Source of the DNA: Symsagittifera roscoffensis
Lineage: Eukaryota > Xenacoelomorpha > Acoela > Convolutidae
Direction: 5' to 3'
Assembly: GCF_963678635.1 (NCBI RefSeq)
Contig: NC_087063.1
Location: 27,647,649-27,711,648 of the forward strand
Length of the DNA stretch: 64,000 bases
Positions 35,341 through 47,816 of the stretch are shown piece after piece. A program made the translations under genes and the position numbers. The notes below the pieces were generated by a model that saw nothing but the letters and a program-made list of their open reading frames with translations, was not told the origin of the DNA and made no database searches. Each line of letters opens with the position of its first letter. Positions within the stretch are counted from its first letter, which is position 1.

Positions 35341-36385
35341 GATCAAATAGAACAATTTTGTTCTCCTCTACCCAAATAGTTTGGTGTCTAACGACCTCAA
35401 ACGTCGATTCACTACCCAGCCCTTATTAAAGACCCAGGATTAACAGAAATTTTTCAAAGAACTAACCATTCTAATAATGATAAACACTAAAGAAATTCGG
35501 TTACTCACCCTTCACTTGACCCCCACCTCTTAACTGACCCCGGATTGTAGTTAAACTTAGTAAGTCTTATAATGGTATCTAACGAACTACTTGCGTTCTA
35601 ATTATACCTGAACCTTATGGATCGATTTACTATTCCCCAACCCCTGATCACAAATCACACCCCTAAGTAAAATTAAGTATGTCTATCTTAGCTTAGAATT
35701 AGCCACGAGAAAGTGAAAATCATTCTAACGAATCTACTTATACTTTTCTCTACAACCCTACGAAACATGACGTAAGTTAAGCTAACCACTTAAAAAGATA
35801 AGAACTAACAATTTAAGAAATTAGAAATCACTAATATGACCTTGCATTCATCATCATCCTAAATTTTATGTCAAAAGACAACTTAGGAAATAAACGAACA
35901 ATTATACTGCACCTCTTTATAAGTAACAACCAAAGATACGACCTTGTAATCACACCACACAGACAAACAGTAGGATACATAAGAACAAAAAGATAAACAC
36001 TAAGGAAGAAAGTTATAAGCAAACAAAACCAAACTATTCGGAAACAATTTCGAAGCAAAGACACGCAGTCTCAGAATCAGAAACAAGCGCAATACAAGAA
36101 CTCCACAATTTAAATGACTCAATAAATAGAAACCAGCAAACTGACGATCAAATATGTTTTTCTGACTCAGAAACTACATCACCATCACCAATAAAAGGAA
36201 AAAGAATTTAAAAAGTCATACTTAACAAATCAATAAATCTATACAATTGGAATCAACCAATGGAACACATTGAAAATTTCACACAAACAATAATTAAACA
36301 AAAAATGATTCAAAATGAACAAAACCGCAAAGAAAGCTCAATCCTCACATTTTTAATAAAGTTTTTCTGAAAAAGGAGGTAGTCC

Positions 36386-39000
36386 ATGTACAAAGTAAAA
36401 ATCAAAAGACAACTCCTTGACCACTATCTAAAACAAATTAGCAATCTTACACGACAATATGGAATATTTAAAAAAGAAATCAGTTCACCAAAAGCATTTC
36501 ATGGCAGATATCTAATTCAAACGGATGACGTAGATATTGAGTTTTCAAATTTTTACCGAATAAATACAAAAATAAACAACATCAAAACTCACAAAGAGCG
36601 AACAAAATATTCAACAACGATGTATTTTCACTTCTCTATAGCTTTTAATCTATATGAGAAACAACGGAGTCTCAAGAGGATTAACCAATTCAAACATCCA
36701 GACACACAACCGTACGACAAAAAATAAACAGATTTTCAAAATTTTTGAATGCATTCCGTAAAAAATTAACTAGTAATGAGATAACAGAACTTGTTAAACA
36801 CTATTTACAAAAAATCTTAGCATGATTCCTAATTGCTTATTATGTTCATAATATTGACCTTATAGCACTAGCAAGGAAAAATTTTAGACCATAAAATGCA
36901 GATGATGAAACCATATTAGCAGATAAAATAGATTATCTTTGGGACCCTGAATGGTCTCAAGAGTTATTCATTATTATACCAACAGATATATCAAGCCAAG
37001 CAATTAGCACAATCTCTATCCACAAAGATTATGTTAAAGTATATCCACTTACAATTGACGCAACTCCTCTAAACTATAATTCATTCTTTCCTGAAGGAGC
37101 AGGAAACAATAGATTAAAATCCACTTTCATACAACAAGACAAACTAAACCGAAATAGAAATCTTACACAACAAGATATACAAACTCCATCACTTTTCGTA
37201 AATGAAGAAATAGTTGAAACGATAACCACAACAGCTTAACAACGTATTTCACTCAATCAAACAAAGTTTACAACTCCAAAACCAAAAAACCCAACCTTAC
37301 AACAAACAATTACACAATCCACGGTAAAACCCTATGTTGTTCCAAATACTCGCAAATGGATTACCAAACGTTTCGACCAGTAACAAAACCATCATTTAAA
37401 CAAAAAATATCACATAGAAAAAATTTGGCAGAACAAAATTATAACTATGTAAGCAAAACAAAATCACCAAAACATTCTAACACAAATACTCAGACTTATT
37501 CATACCCACAAAGTAAAAATATACCACAACCAACTTCAAATTCAGTATTTTTTATTAATCAGCTACGGTTTACACAAGATGGCAGTGAAAATTACCCATT
37601 TTTTCAACAAAACCAAACTAGGTCAAGTAGATATCTACTAGAAGTCAACCTCTTTATTACACAGCTAATTTTTTTACATCAGACGATGAATAGTTTTATA
37701 ATCAAGATCAACAACGATTCTTTTCAAGCCAAAGACCTCGTTCTTACATCATTGATCAACAAGATACTTTCAAACCAGACACACGAGATGAACAAATACG
37801 ACAATCTAGAAAAAATCCAACATCATCCAATAATTTTTATCAACTACAAAACCCAGTTAACACACAATTTTACCAACCAACTCAAATGCATAACGAAATC
37901 CCACTGCCATATTATTTACAACAACATGAAATAACAAAAAGCCAACTTACAATTTTTTTCTCAGAAACCAAAAGCCGCAGAATCACTACAGATGACTACG
38001 AATCCATAACTAATGGGTGGATCATCAATATCATCAGCTAAGCCACTAATGGTATTTACAGGTAGAGATCCTGAATACTCTATAGAAGATTATCTAAATG
38101 CAGTCACAGCAAATCTAATTTTCTATAAAGGACCTGAACCAGTAAATACGCCACTTCATCAAAATTGGATACATAGATGCACAGCATTAATCCAAACCAC
38201 ACTCGATGGCGCAGCCCAAAAAGGGTTTTCAGTTTTACATAGATATAAAATCAGATTGGAAAAGAATTTTCAAAAATGTTTAACTCTGAAAGAAACAAAC
38301 AACATCAAAGAGTATTAAGCAATGAAACTTGTAGACTACCCAATAAATCAATAAAAAAACTTCAGGAAAGTATATTCAACCAAAACGCATGATTACAAAA
38401 ATACAAAAATGACATAAATCTTAATGATGACTCTAACACCTCAATTACGAAAAATAGCAAAAAAAAGAGAGCCTCACATCCATCCTCAAACCGAGAAACA
38501 GGTTTAGACTTCAGGAAACTAGTAGATGGGCTAGAACAAGCAGAAGTCACTATAAAACTAGAAGAAACAGAAAATATCAAGCTACGATATGTCAATAACA
38601 TTCAAACCGCCACATCACAAATAAGTCATATTCAGGTCTCCGATACAGAATAATCTGAAAAAATCACTGAAATCTTAAAAATCTACGAGAAAAACCCGAT
38701 CTTTAAAGGTAAATTGTCATTAAAAAATTTTTGCAATTTTTGCCGAAGTTATGGACACAGCGTTGTCGAATGCAGACAAAAACAACAAGATAATCAAAAC
38801 AAACTACAAAAAGATAGAGAAACAAATAAATTGTTTCGTCAGCACATGCAAAAAGATCTAAATTTACCCAACAAAAACGTCTATAGTAATAACAGTTCAG
38901 GAAAACCACTTCCAAAAAAACTCTAACTACTCTAGACAACAATCTCCCTATAATTTGAACTATCGAGGACGATCGTCAAATCAAATAAATTCACGAAATT
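36386..39000 (+). pseudogene. gag region of the LTR element, fossil
   Basis: Separate open pieces lie at 36,386-36,727 (basic, KVKIKRQLLDHYLKQISNLT), 37,356-37,934 (Asn/Gln/Ser-rich), 38,013-38,318 (VFTGRDPEYSIEDYLNAVTA, a gag capsid-like start) and 38,714-38,926. The last holds a zinc knuckle, CNFCRSYGHSVVEC, which fits CX2CX4HX4C exactly and marks the nucleocapsid. Order and composition fit Ty3/Gypsy gag. Broken at several points. Confidence 0.7.
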
Positions 39001-39041
39001 TCTCACGAAAACGATATAGTCGATCGAATTGTTGAAATAAC

Positions 39042-41900
39042 TTGTATCGAAATAACTATTCAAAATCAAAGTCAAATCGACTTGATTTTTTAATTGTTAC
39101 CAATTCTCATTCATGTATTAGAAATAGAAATTATTCAAGTGATCGATCAAGAAACTCTTCATATAATAGAAATAGAAATTGTTCCAACGATAGGAATAGA
39201 AACCATTCATTTGATCGAAGACATAAATGTTGCAACAATAGATCACGCAATTTTTCCAATAACAGACCAAACTATCGAAGATCAAGACATAATAACTATC
39301 AAAATAGATCACACGACAGTTCACAGAACAGAAGTTCAAGTTATAACAACAGACAAAGAAACTAATCTGAATCACCACATAGGAACAACACACGTTATCC
39401 AAATTAACAACAAAATTATAAAAGTAGTTTACATAAACATCAAAGACAAATAAATCAGATACAAACAACTGAAGAAACTCAACCAGACCCCCTGTTTTTG
39501 GCAACAAAATTTTCAACACTCTCAGACAACACAAAAAGAATTCGAACAACTAGCCGTCTTACTATTAAAATACCCCAGATATTACGCAACACCTAAACTT
39601 GACGTAGGAAAAGTAAGTTAACCTTTATATTTACCTCTAAAACTTACTAGCAAGTAAAGTCCCATTTCACTTGCAAGACAAAGTTAACAGATTACTGGAC
39701 ATACTAGAACAAAAAGAAATCATTTCTTCAGTAAATAAAGAAGAACAGCCAAATGGAAAACGTGTTTCGACCAGTAACAAAACCATCATTTAAACAAAAA
39801 ATATCACATAGAAAAAATTTGGCAGAACAAAATTATAACTATGTAAGCAAAACAAAATCACCAAAACATTCTAACACAAATACTCAGATTTATTCATACT
39901 CACAAAGTAAAAATATACCACAATCAACTTCAAATTCAGTATTTTTTATTAATCAGCTACGGTTTACACAAGATGGCAGTGAAAATTACCCATTTTTTCA
40001 ACAGATATTACGCAACACCTAAACTTGACGTAGGAAAAGTAAGTTAACCTTTATAAATACCTCTAAAACTTACTAGCAAGTAAAGTCCCATTTCACTTGC
40101 AAGACAAAGTTAAGAGATTACTGGACATACTAGAACAAAAAGAAATCATTTCTCCAGTAAATAAAGAAGAACAGCCAAATGGAAAACGTGTTTCGACCAG
40201 TAACAAAACCATCATTTAAACAAAAAATATCACATAGAAAAAATTTGGCAGAACAAAATTATAACTATGTAAGCAAAACAAAATCTTCAAAACATTCTAA
40301 CACAAATACTCAGACTTATTCATACTCACAAAGTAAAAATATACCACAACCAACTTCAAATTCAGTATTTTTTATTAATCAGCTACGGTTTACACAAGAT
40401 GGCAGTGAAAATTATCCATTTTTTAATTGTTACCAATTCTCATTCATGTATTAGAAATAGAAATTATTCAAGTGATCGATCAAGAAACTCTTCATATAAT
40501 AGAAATAGAAATTGTTCCAACGATAGGAATAGAAACTATTCATTTGATCGAAGACATAAATGTTGCAAGAATAGATCACGCAATTTTTCCAATAAAAGAC
40601 CAAACTATCGAAGATCAAGACATAATAACTATCAAAATAGATCACACGACAGTTCACAGAACAGAAGTTCAAGTTATAACAACAGACAAAGAAACTAATC
40701 TGAATCACCACATAGGAACAACACACGTTATCCAAATTAACAACAAAATTATAAAAGTAGTTTACATAAACATCAAAGACAAATAAATCAGATACAAACA
40801 ACTGAAGAAACTCAACCAGACCCCCTGTTTTTGGCAACAAAATTTTCAACACTCTCAGACAACACAAAAAGAATTCGAACAACTAGCCGTCTTACTATTA
40901 AAATACCCCAGATATTACGCAACACCTAAACTTGACGTAGGAAAAGTAAGTTAACCTTTATATTTACCTCTAAAACTTACTAGCAAGTAAAGTCCCATTT
41001 CACTTGCAAGACAAAGTTAACAGATTACTGGACATACTAGAACAAAAAGAAATCATTTCTTCAGTAAATAAAGAAGAACAGCCAAATGGAAAACGTGTTT
41101 CGACCAGTAACAAAACCATCATTTAAACAAAAAATATCACATAGAAAAAATTTGGCAGAACAAAATTATAACTATGTAAGCAAAACAAAATCACCAAAAC
41201 ATTCTAACACAAATACTCAGATTTATTCATACTCACAAAGTAAAAATATACCACAACCAACTTCAAATTCAGTATTTTTTATTAATCAGCTACGGTTTAC
41301 ACAAGATGGCAGTGAAAATTACCCATTTTTTCAACAGATATTACGCAACACCTAAACTTGACGTAGGAAAAGTAAGTTAACCTTTATAAATACCTCTAAA
41401 ACTTACTAGCAAGTAAAGTCCCATTTCACTTGCAAGACAAAGTTAAGAGATTACTGGACATATTAGAACAAAAAGAAATCATTTCTCCAGTAAATAAAGA
41501 AGAACAGCCAAATGGAAAACGTGTTTCGACCAGTAACAAAACCATCATTTAAACAAAAAATATCACATAGAAAAAATTTGGCAGAACAAAATTATAACTA
41601 TGTAAGCAAAACAAAATCTTCAAAACATTCTAACACAAATACTCAGACTTATTCATACTCACAAAGTAAAAATATACCACAACCAACTTCAAATTCAGTA
41701 TTTTTTATTAATCAGCTACGGTTTACACAAGATGGCAGTGAAAATTATCCATTTTTTCAACAGATATTACGCAACACCTAAACTTGACGTAGGAAAAGTA
41801 AGTTAACCTTTATATTTACCTCTAAAACTTACTAGCAAGTAAAGTCCCATTTCACTTGCAAGACAAAGTTAACAGATTTATCTCTAAAACTTACTAGCAA
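39042..41900 (+). repeat. Nested tandem duplications across the gag-pol junction
   Basis: A 1,333-bp unit is repeated twice (39,094 equals 40,427; 39,753 equals 41,086; 40,179 equals 41,512). Inside each, a 426-bp unit is repeated twice (39,753 and 40,179; 41,086 and 41,512). The 426-bp unit contains about 240 bp taken from gag at 37,364-37,605 placed next to the start of pol. The flanking block encodes an Arg/Asn/Ser-rich region (NRSHDSSQNRSSSYNNRQRN). Copies are about 98-99% identical but not perfectly so, which argues against a simple assembly stutter. Confidence 0.85.
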
Positions 41901-43250
41901 GTAAAGTCCCATTTCACTTGCAAGACAAAGTTAACAGATTACTGGACATACTAGAACAAAAAGAAATCATTTCTCCAGTAAATAAAGAAGAGCAGCCAAA
42001 TGGAAAACGTGTTTATAAATCGTGTTATAAGCACGTTTATCATTTTTGCAAAAGGAGAAGCATAAAAGAACTAGTTCTAGATGCACGATACCTCAATTTA
42101 CTTATTGAGGAATCCAAATGTAATGGGCCTATTGAAACATTTCAAATAATTTTCATAAAAATAAATGATAAATACTTCACAACAGCAGACATGAATAGTG
42201 CATATAATCAAACGCCACTAGATGAACAACCACGACGACTAAATCAATTTTTTATCGGAAATCAGCAATACGAATTCATTAGACTATTCTATGGAATCTC
42301 CATAGGACCAGCAGCATTTTCAGCAATTATGGTAAAGTTTTCCAACCACTCATATAAAATAAAAAGGCAATCACATATTTCGACGATGTATTCCTGCAAT
42401 CGCAAACAAAAGGCAAAATGTTCATTGTCTTAGAAAAAAGTTCATTGTTTTCATTATTACAAGAAAACATGAAAACAGCCCCAGATGAATTACATTTTTT
42501 TCTGACACGAGTAATATTTCTTGGACATATTGTAGAAAAAAAACATAATACTTTCTTTAAAATCTCGCACAGATGCAATCCAAAAACTTCAACCACCATC
42601 CAATAGTAGAAAATACAAGAATTCCATGGAATGCTAAACTTCTTAAGTAAATACATATATAAAACACAATTATACTTGAGACCATTCTATAACATCCTTA
42701 GACAGCAGGATATTTTTGAATGGACAACAGAACACTAAACATGTTTTGGAGAAAACAAAACTCTTCTCACTGAAAAAACTTCAATCACAATTCCAGATCC
42801 CGATAAGCCATTTGATGCTATGTGCGACGCCTTTAATTTTGGAATCGGTAGAGCATTATTACAATCTCAAAACGGAACAAAAAAAATGAATCTCATTTCA
42901 GCAAATTCTAGATTTTTCACACAAGCTGAAATTACACTCTCTACTCTTTTGAGAGAATGCACAGCCATAATAAATACACTCACAGAATATGAATTTTTAA
43001 TACTTGGATCAAAACATCCAAAAGTTTTTTTACAGATCGTAAACCCATAAATTTCCTTTTTACACAGAAATCAAATACAAACCATAAAGTTTATAGATTT
43101 CAACTAATCTTAATGAAGTTCCCAAACTTACATTTAATTTGGACAGCTGGAAAAATTTGGTACTACCCGATACTCTTAGTAGAAATACACCACCTGAATT
43201 ATTAATAAAAACAGAACAGTCAAAATACCTCAAACCAATAAATTTTTCCT
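41900..43250 (+). pseudogene. Reverse transcriptase and RNase H region, fossil
   Basis: The 171-codon piece at 41,918-42,433 carries the N-terminal reverse transcriptase motifs: a conserved LVLDARYLN block, then YFTTADMNSAYNQTPLDEQ, then the hydrophobic YEFIRLFYGISIGPAAFS. The catalytic YFDD box lies near 42,380. Downstream, 42,820-43,050 gives an RNase H/tether region with CDAFNFGIGRALLQS and LLRECTAI. This arrangement is Ty3/Gypsy. Broken in several places. Confidence 0.8.
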
Positions 43251-43489
43251 TGCAAAAGATGAAACTTCACCAAGAATACAGTGCAAATATGCAGTAAAAT
43301 CTGACATAGACCAATCACAAATAAATAATCTACAACATTTCCACTATATTTACGTTGTCAAAATAATCATTACGAAGTTGATCTACAATGAAAGTGTACA
43401 TTTAAACCAATTCCATATTCATCATTGATTAAAACAATACACAGCAAAAACCAATCAAACAAAAATCATATAAAACGGATATATATTCC

Positions 43490-44990
43490 CTTTAGGAGAA
43501 AAAGAAAATCTAACTGATGATATAAATTTATCTGGCCCACGAAATAATGAATCAAAACATACAATAAACAAAGTATTTAACCTTCATGACCCTCTAGATA
43601 CAGTACCTTTATCGAAAACGGAAATTGAAAAATTTTTCCTCCCAACAACAGAAGAAATAACCCAAGAATTATTACAAAATCATCAAAACCTTGACCCAGT
43701 TATTAGACAAGTAAAATCTTGGCATAAATATAAAATTAAGCCAATTAAACCCGAAATCACAATTTTAGGAAATAAAACCCTTTCTGGATATTTTTGAAAT
43801 TTTAAAATTACCTCTTTCAACGAGAATACAGATATATTGAATAGCAAAAATCTCATCTTGAAGTACCCTGTCCACCTTTAAGTATGATGCCTATAGCTTA
43901 CTCATTACATACTTAATGATGCCCACTCATTTTATACTTAAGGACACTCAGGATCAGAAAATACATACTCCAATTTCACTCAAAACTTTTAAATTCCTAA
44001 TGCATCACTTTGGTTACAGTATTATGCAATGGTTGCATAACATGCCAATTAAATAAACTATACCCAAATCAAAAACAAATAGCAGAAAAACAAGAATTTG
44101 GAGGACAAAGTATATTTTGACCACATAAATTCATTTGATACAAAAGGACCAATATCACTCTCCTCAGAAAGAAACCCATAAATAATGGTCATAGTCGACG
44201 CATTTACACATTACGTAGCACTTAACCCAGTACCCCATTGTAATGCTTATTATGCATTAACAACACTTTATTAACCCCGGATAGCTAGATTTGGATTACC
44301 CGAAATCCTTGTTACAGACAATGACACAGAATTTATAAACAACGAAAATATCACACTATGCCACATATAAACACCACGTACATCTCCTGCACCTTGGACT
44401 AATGGACTAGTCGCAGGCTTGAACCGTTTATTACAAAATTACCTCAAATTATCTCAGATCTAATATTAACGGAAATGACACACGATATACTGAATGGTCA
44501 ACAGATGTAAAATTATTCCCTTTATCTTACAATTGACCAATCACAACAACTTCGGGACTCTAACCTAATGTAATGGTTTTGTTTCATCAAAAACCACAAA
44601 ACTAGATATTGTTCACAGTTAGTTCTTCAAAAAAAATCACAAGGTTATTGTCAAACAACCAAAGAATCATTATGTTATAAGCTACCACTACATACCCACG
44701 ATGACGATCAATTTCATCATCCACAAATTTTGAAATTAGGTTCTGGTACACATACCGGATGGTTTTTAAACAGAAATAAAAAACGCAAGGAAATTTATCA
44801 AAGAAAAAACAAAACAATTGTTACAAAGACAAAATATTAAGTCCCAAATAAATTCACGATTCACACCAACTACAAAACTCAAAAATCGGAACCTGTGTTC
44901 TTATTCCAAATTTTACAACACAAAAATGAATTTCTAAAAAAATACTACCACCATTCCGAAAAGGACCATTTTAAATAATTGATAAACCCA
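43490..44990 (+). pseudogene. Integrase region, fossil
   Basis: Pieces in order show a linker with NLHDPLDTVPLSKTEIEKFF (about 43,580), the N-terminal zinc-binding area (about 43,900-44,080), and the core with IMVIVDAFTHYVALNPVPH (about 44,185) and GLPEILVTDNDTEF (about 44,300), in which the first two acidic catalytic positions are visible. A C-terminal PPFRKGP block lies near 44,950. Broken in many places. The stretch 43,251-43,489 between the RNase H and integrase remains is the same decayed pol. Confidence 0.75.
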
Positions 44991-45425
44991 CTGATGTAAC
45001 ATGAACATGATATGGTCCTTTTCGGAAGGGTTGTAGGATTTTAGAAATTCTTTTTTGTGTTGTAAAATTTAGAATTAAAAGATCAATTTTTAAATTTGTA
45101 GCTGGTGTGAATCGAGAACTTATTTGGGAATTAATATTTTTGTCTTTATAACAATTTTTTTGTTTTTTTGACAAATTTACTTGTGCTTTTTATCTCTGTT
45201 TAAAATCCATTCAGTGTATGTACTAGAAGCTAGTTTTAAAATTTGAGGATGATGAAATTGATCTTCATCGTGGGTATGTAGTGATAGGTTATAACATATT
45301 GATTCTTTGGTTGGTTGGCAATAACTTTTTGTTTTTTTTTGAAGAGTTTGCTGTAAACAATATCGGTTTTTGTGGTTTTGGTTGAAAACCATTTCATATG
45401 GTGACAGTCCTAAAGTTGTTGTGAT
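44541..45425. repeat. Inverted duplication of the integrase tail
   Basis: The integrase C-terminal coding strand at 44,541-44,970 is followed, after a spacer of about 40 bp, by its own reverse complement at 45,010-45,425. The arms are about 80% identical, centred near 44,990. The minus-strand arm is the better preserved (frames 45,494-45,177 and 45,174-44,971, with GLSPYEMVFNQNHKN and PFRKGPYHVHV). Plus-strand element sequence resumes near 45,465 with YYPKEYALRKLTQLYSFTG. The arm must therefore come from another copy of the family, inserted in reverse. Confidence 0.8.
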
Positions 45426-45494
45426 TTGTGAATTGTGAACTGTGATTTGAACACCGAAACAATCTTTTACCTTATTATCCAAAAGAGTACGCAC

Positions 45495-47810
45495 TTCGCA
45501 AACTGACTCAGTTATACTCCTTTACAGGACTCAAAGTTGTTCACAATAACTCAGTTAACAAACAAAATCAAAACACTAATATGAATTCAATGAAAAATCC
45601 ATTAGAATAGAAGGACAAAAAAAGAACTTAGCAAAACATCCCAAAATTCAAAAAACAAAAAAAAATACCTCAAACAGAACAAAAAATTTGAAAATTAGAA
45701 GGAAAAATTCAATCACAAGATCAAAAAAGAATCTCAACATAGACAATTACTACAAATTCGAAACCAGCCACGGAAAGATTATAAAACATTCATTCCATAA
45801 TCTAAAATTTTAAAGAAAGTTGAATTTCAGAAACCCTTTGAATTTTAATTAATCGTTTTCACCTCTCGACAATTTTTTTGGACACCCGTATATTTTCTCA
45901 AAATTCATGCTGAAAAGCACTAAAACAAACCAGTTTAAATTCAGCAAAAAAGAACCTTTCCGAAGCATCACCTTATTTCAGACACGAATTCTTCAAGCCG
46001 AACATTATTAACCTTGAAGCGTATATCTAACTATAACTTTAAGACCTCCAGGTCAAAAACAATCAAACCGCTCAAATTTGACACCTGAAATAAACAAAAT
46101 CTAAGTGTTACAACCAACCACTATCAACTAGAACAAAAATCTTTAATTTTGTTCCAACTCAGACCTCCAAATTCCTTCAAACAAACACATTAAATTAGCT
46201 TAAAGAACAAAAATGACATGATCATTTAGACTAAAAAACGAATATTTCTCCAATACGCTCAATCATCCAATAAATAAAAACACAAATAGGAAGAATCTTA
46301 AGAGCCCTCAAACCTTCCCTTCACCAAAAACTTCCAAAACACAACCCACTTGTTAAAAAACATATGAATAATCCGGTCACACTCGAATTTAATTTCAAAA
46401 AATGAAAAAATACTTCGACAGAACGAACATGTTCTTCAATATTTCTTTCTAAAACAGTTATTCAATTTCGACTAACATTTTCATATTTTCTAGCAACACT
46501 CTCAATCTTTTTCAAATTATTTATCACACTACTAGCTGACACTTAGGAAATTTTATTACTCCTCTTGATAACTTTTTGCAACTTTTTTCTCATTTTTTAT
46601 TCCTAAACTCAAGCCTACCTTAATTTTGCAAGAATCTCTGATCACCTCCTCAGGTACGATAATTAAATAATATCAAAATGTTCCAACATCTATTCAGTAG
46701 AACAGATATTTTTCTTCTTTTTTGAAAATTTTCACATTTCTGACATCCCTCATAATGACAATATGCAAATGTTTAAAAGAAGCGATTATAACTTGAGCAT
46801 CAGCAACGATACTTTTAATCATTTTTATCCAAGAAGATTGCAAAAAACATCAAATTTCTTCATATATGAATAATTTTTGAAAAGTTTTAAAAATTGCTCA
46901 TCAACAACCCCCACACCAGTCTCCACCAACAACATACCAAGAACCTCAAACAACACCAACAAACATTCAAGCAATTATTCCCCAATCATCATCATGCATC
47001 ATTTTTCAAGACAATCCATATACATTTGAAGGAAGAAAAGCACGATTGTCTGAACCACTTGAACCAGTATTTTGCCAAGCAACTTTGAGCGAACCACAAT
47101 ACGAACCAGTATATAATATACACCCCCCTCTCCAACAAGAACAAGATCTTAATAAAGCAAGACACCCAAGCTAAAATCACAACACACTCGAAATAATTAG
47201 ACAAATCATTCATCCAAGACGAAATAGAAATTTATAAACCCCCAGACTTCAATGCAACATACTTCAATCACCAATAGCAAATCCTATAGAGCTTTCCATT
47301 AGTACAGTTCAAAGTACTCCCACGACCGCATCACAACAAACCACCTCAAACATCCCATCAGAATATTTAGGTTCAACCACTACATCTGAACAAAGTCGAG
47401 AAAAACCTTTTAACCCCCCAGCTACTACAGAACATCTCCCATATTGGATGACAGAAGTTTTCACTCTAGGTGAACCAAATTTAGTAAACGACTCAATAGA
47501 CGTTTCATCTGACACAACTTTGTTACAACCAGAAACACTTTCACTTCCCTCAACTCTGTCATTAGGATAAACTGCAGCATCGCCATTTCCTCCGAATTTT
47601 CTCTTCAAACCTCGACGCTAGATATCGAGAAACTTAAACCAATAACTTAAACCCCTACGATTAGATTGGAATACGTACGAAGCAGCCCCTCAATTATTTG
47701 GTCAACATCACGATGATAACAGATTACACAACTGGGCACTAAACAGATTACAATATCGACACAATATCCACAAAGATATCCAAGAACATAACAGACAAAT
47801 ACTTACACAG
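45495..47810 (+). other. Region between integrase and envelope-like remains
   Basis: From 45,495 to 46,880 the sequence is AT-rich with no frame I can support. From about 46,890 to 47,640 the plus strand gives Pro/Thr/Gln-rich stretches (SPPTTYQEPQTTPTNIQAII, then TTASQQTTSNIPSEY and SLPSTLSLG). These look like a mucin-like or disordered leader of the following envelope-like region, or the tail of pol. Confidence 0.4.
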
Positions 47811-47816
47811 AATAAC

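Noticed and set aside
39118-40882. Minus-strand 143-codon frames in the LTR element (39,118-39,549 and 40,451-40,882)
   Set aside because: They are Phe/Tyr/Cys-rich mirrors of the Arg/Asn/Ser-rich plus-strand region and are duplicated only because the 1,333-bp unit is.
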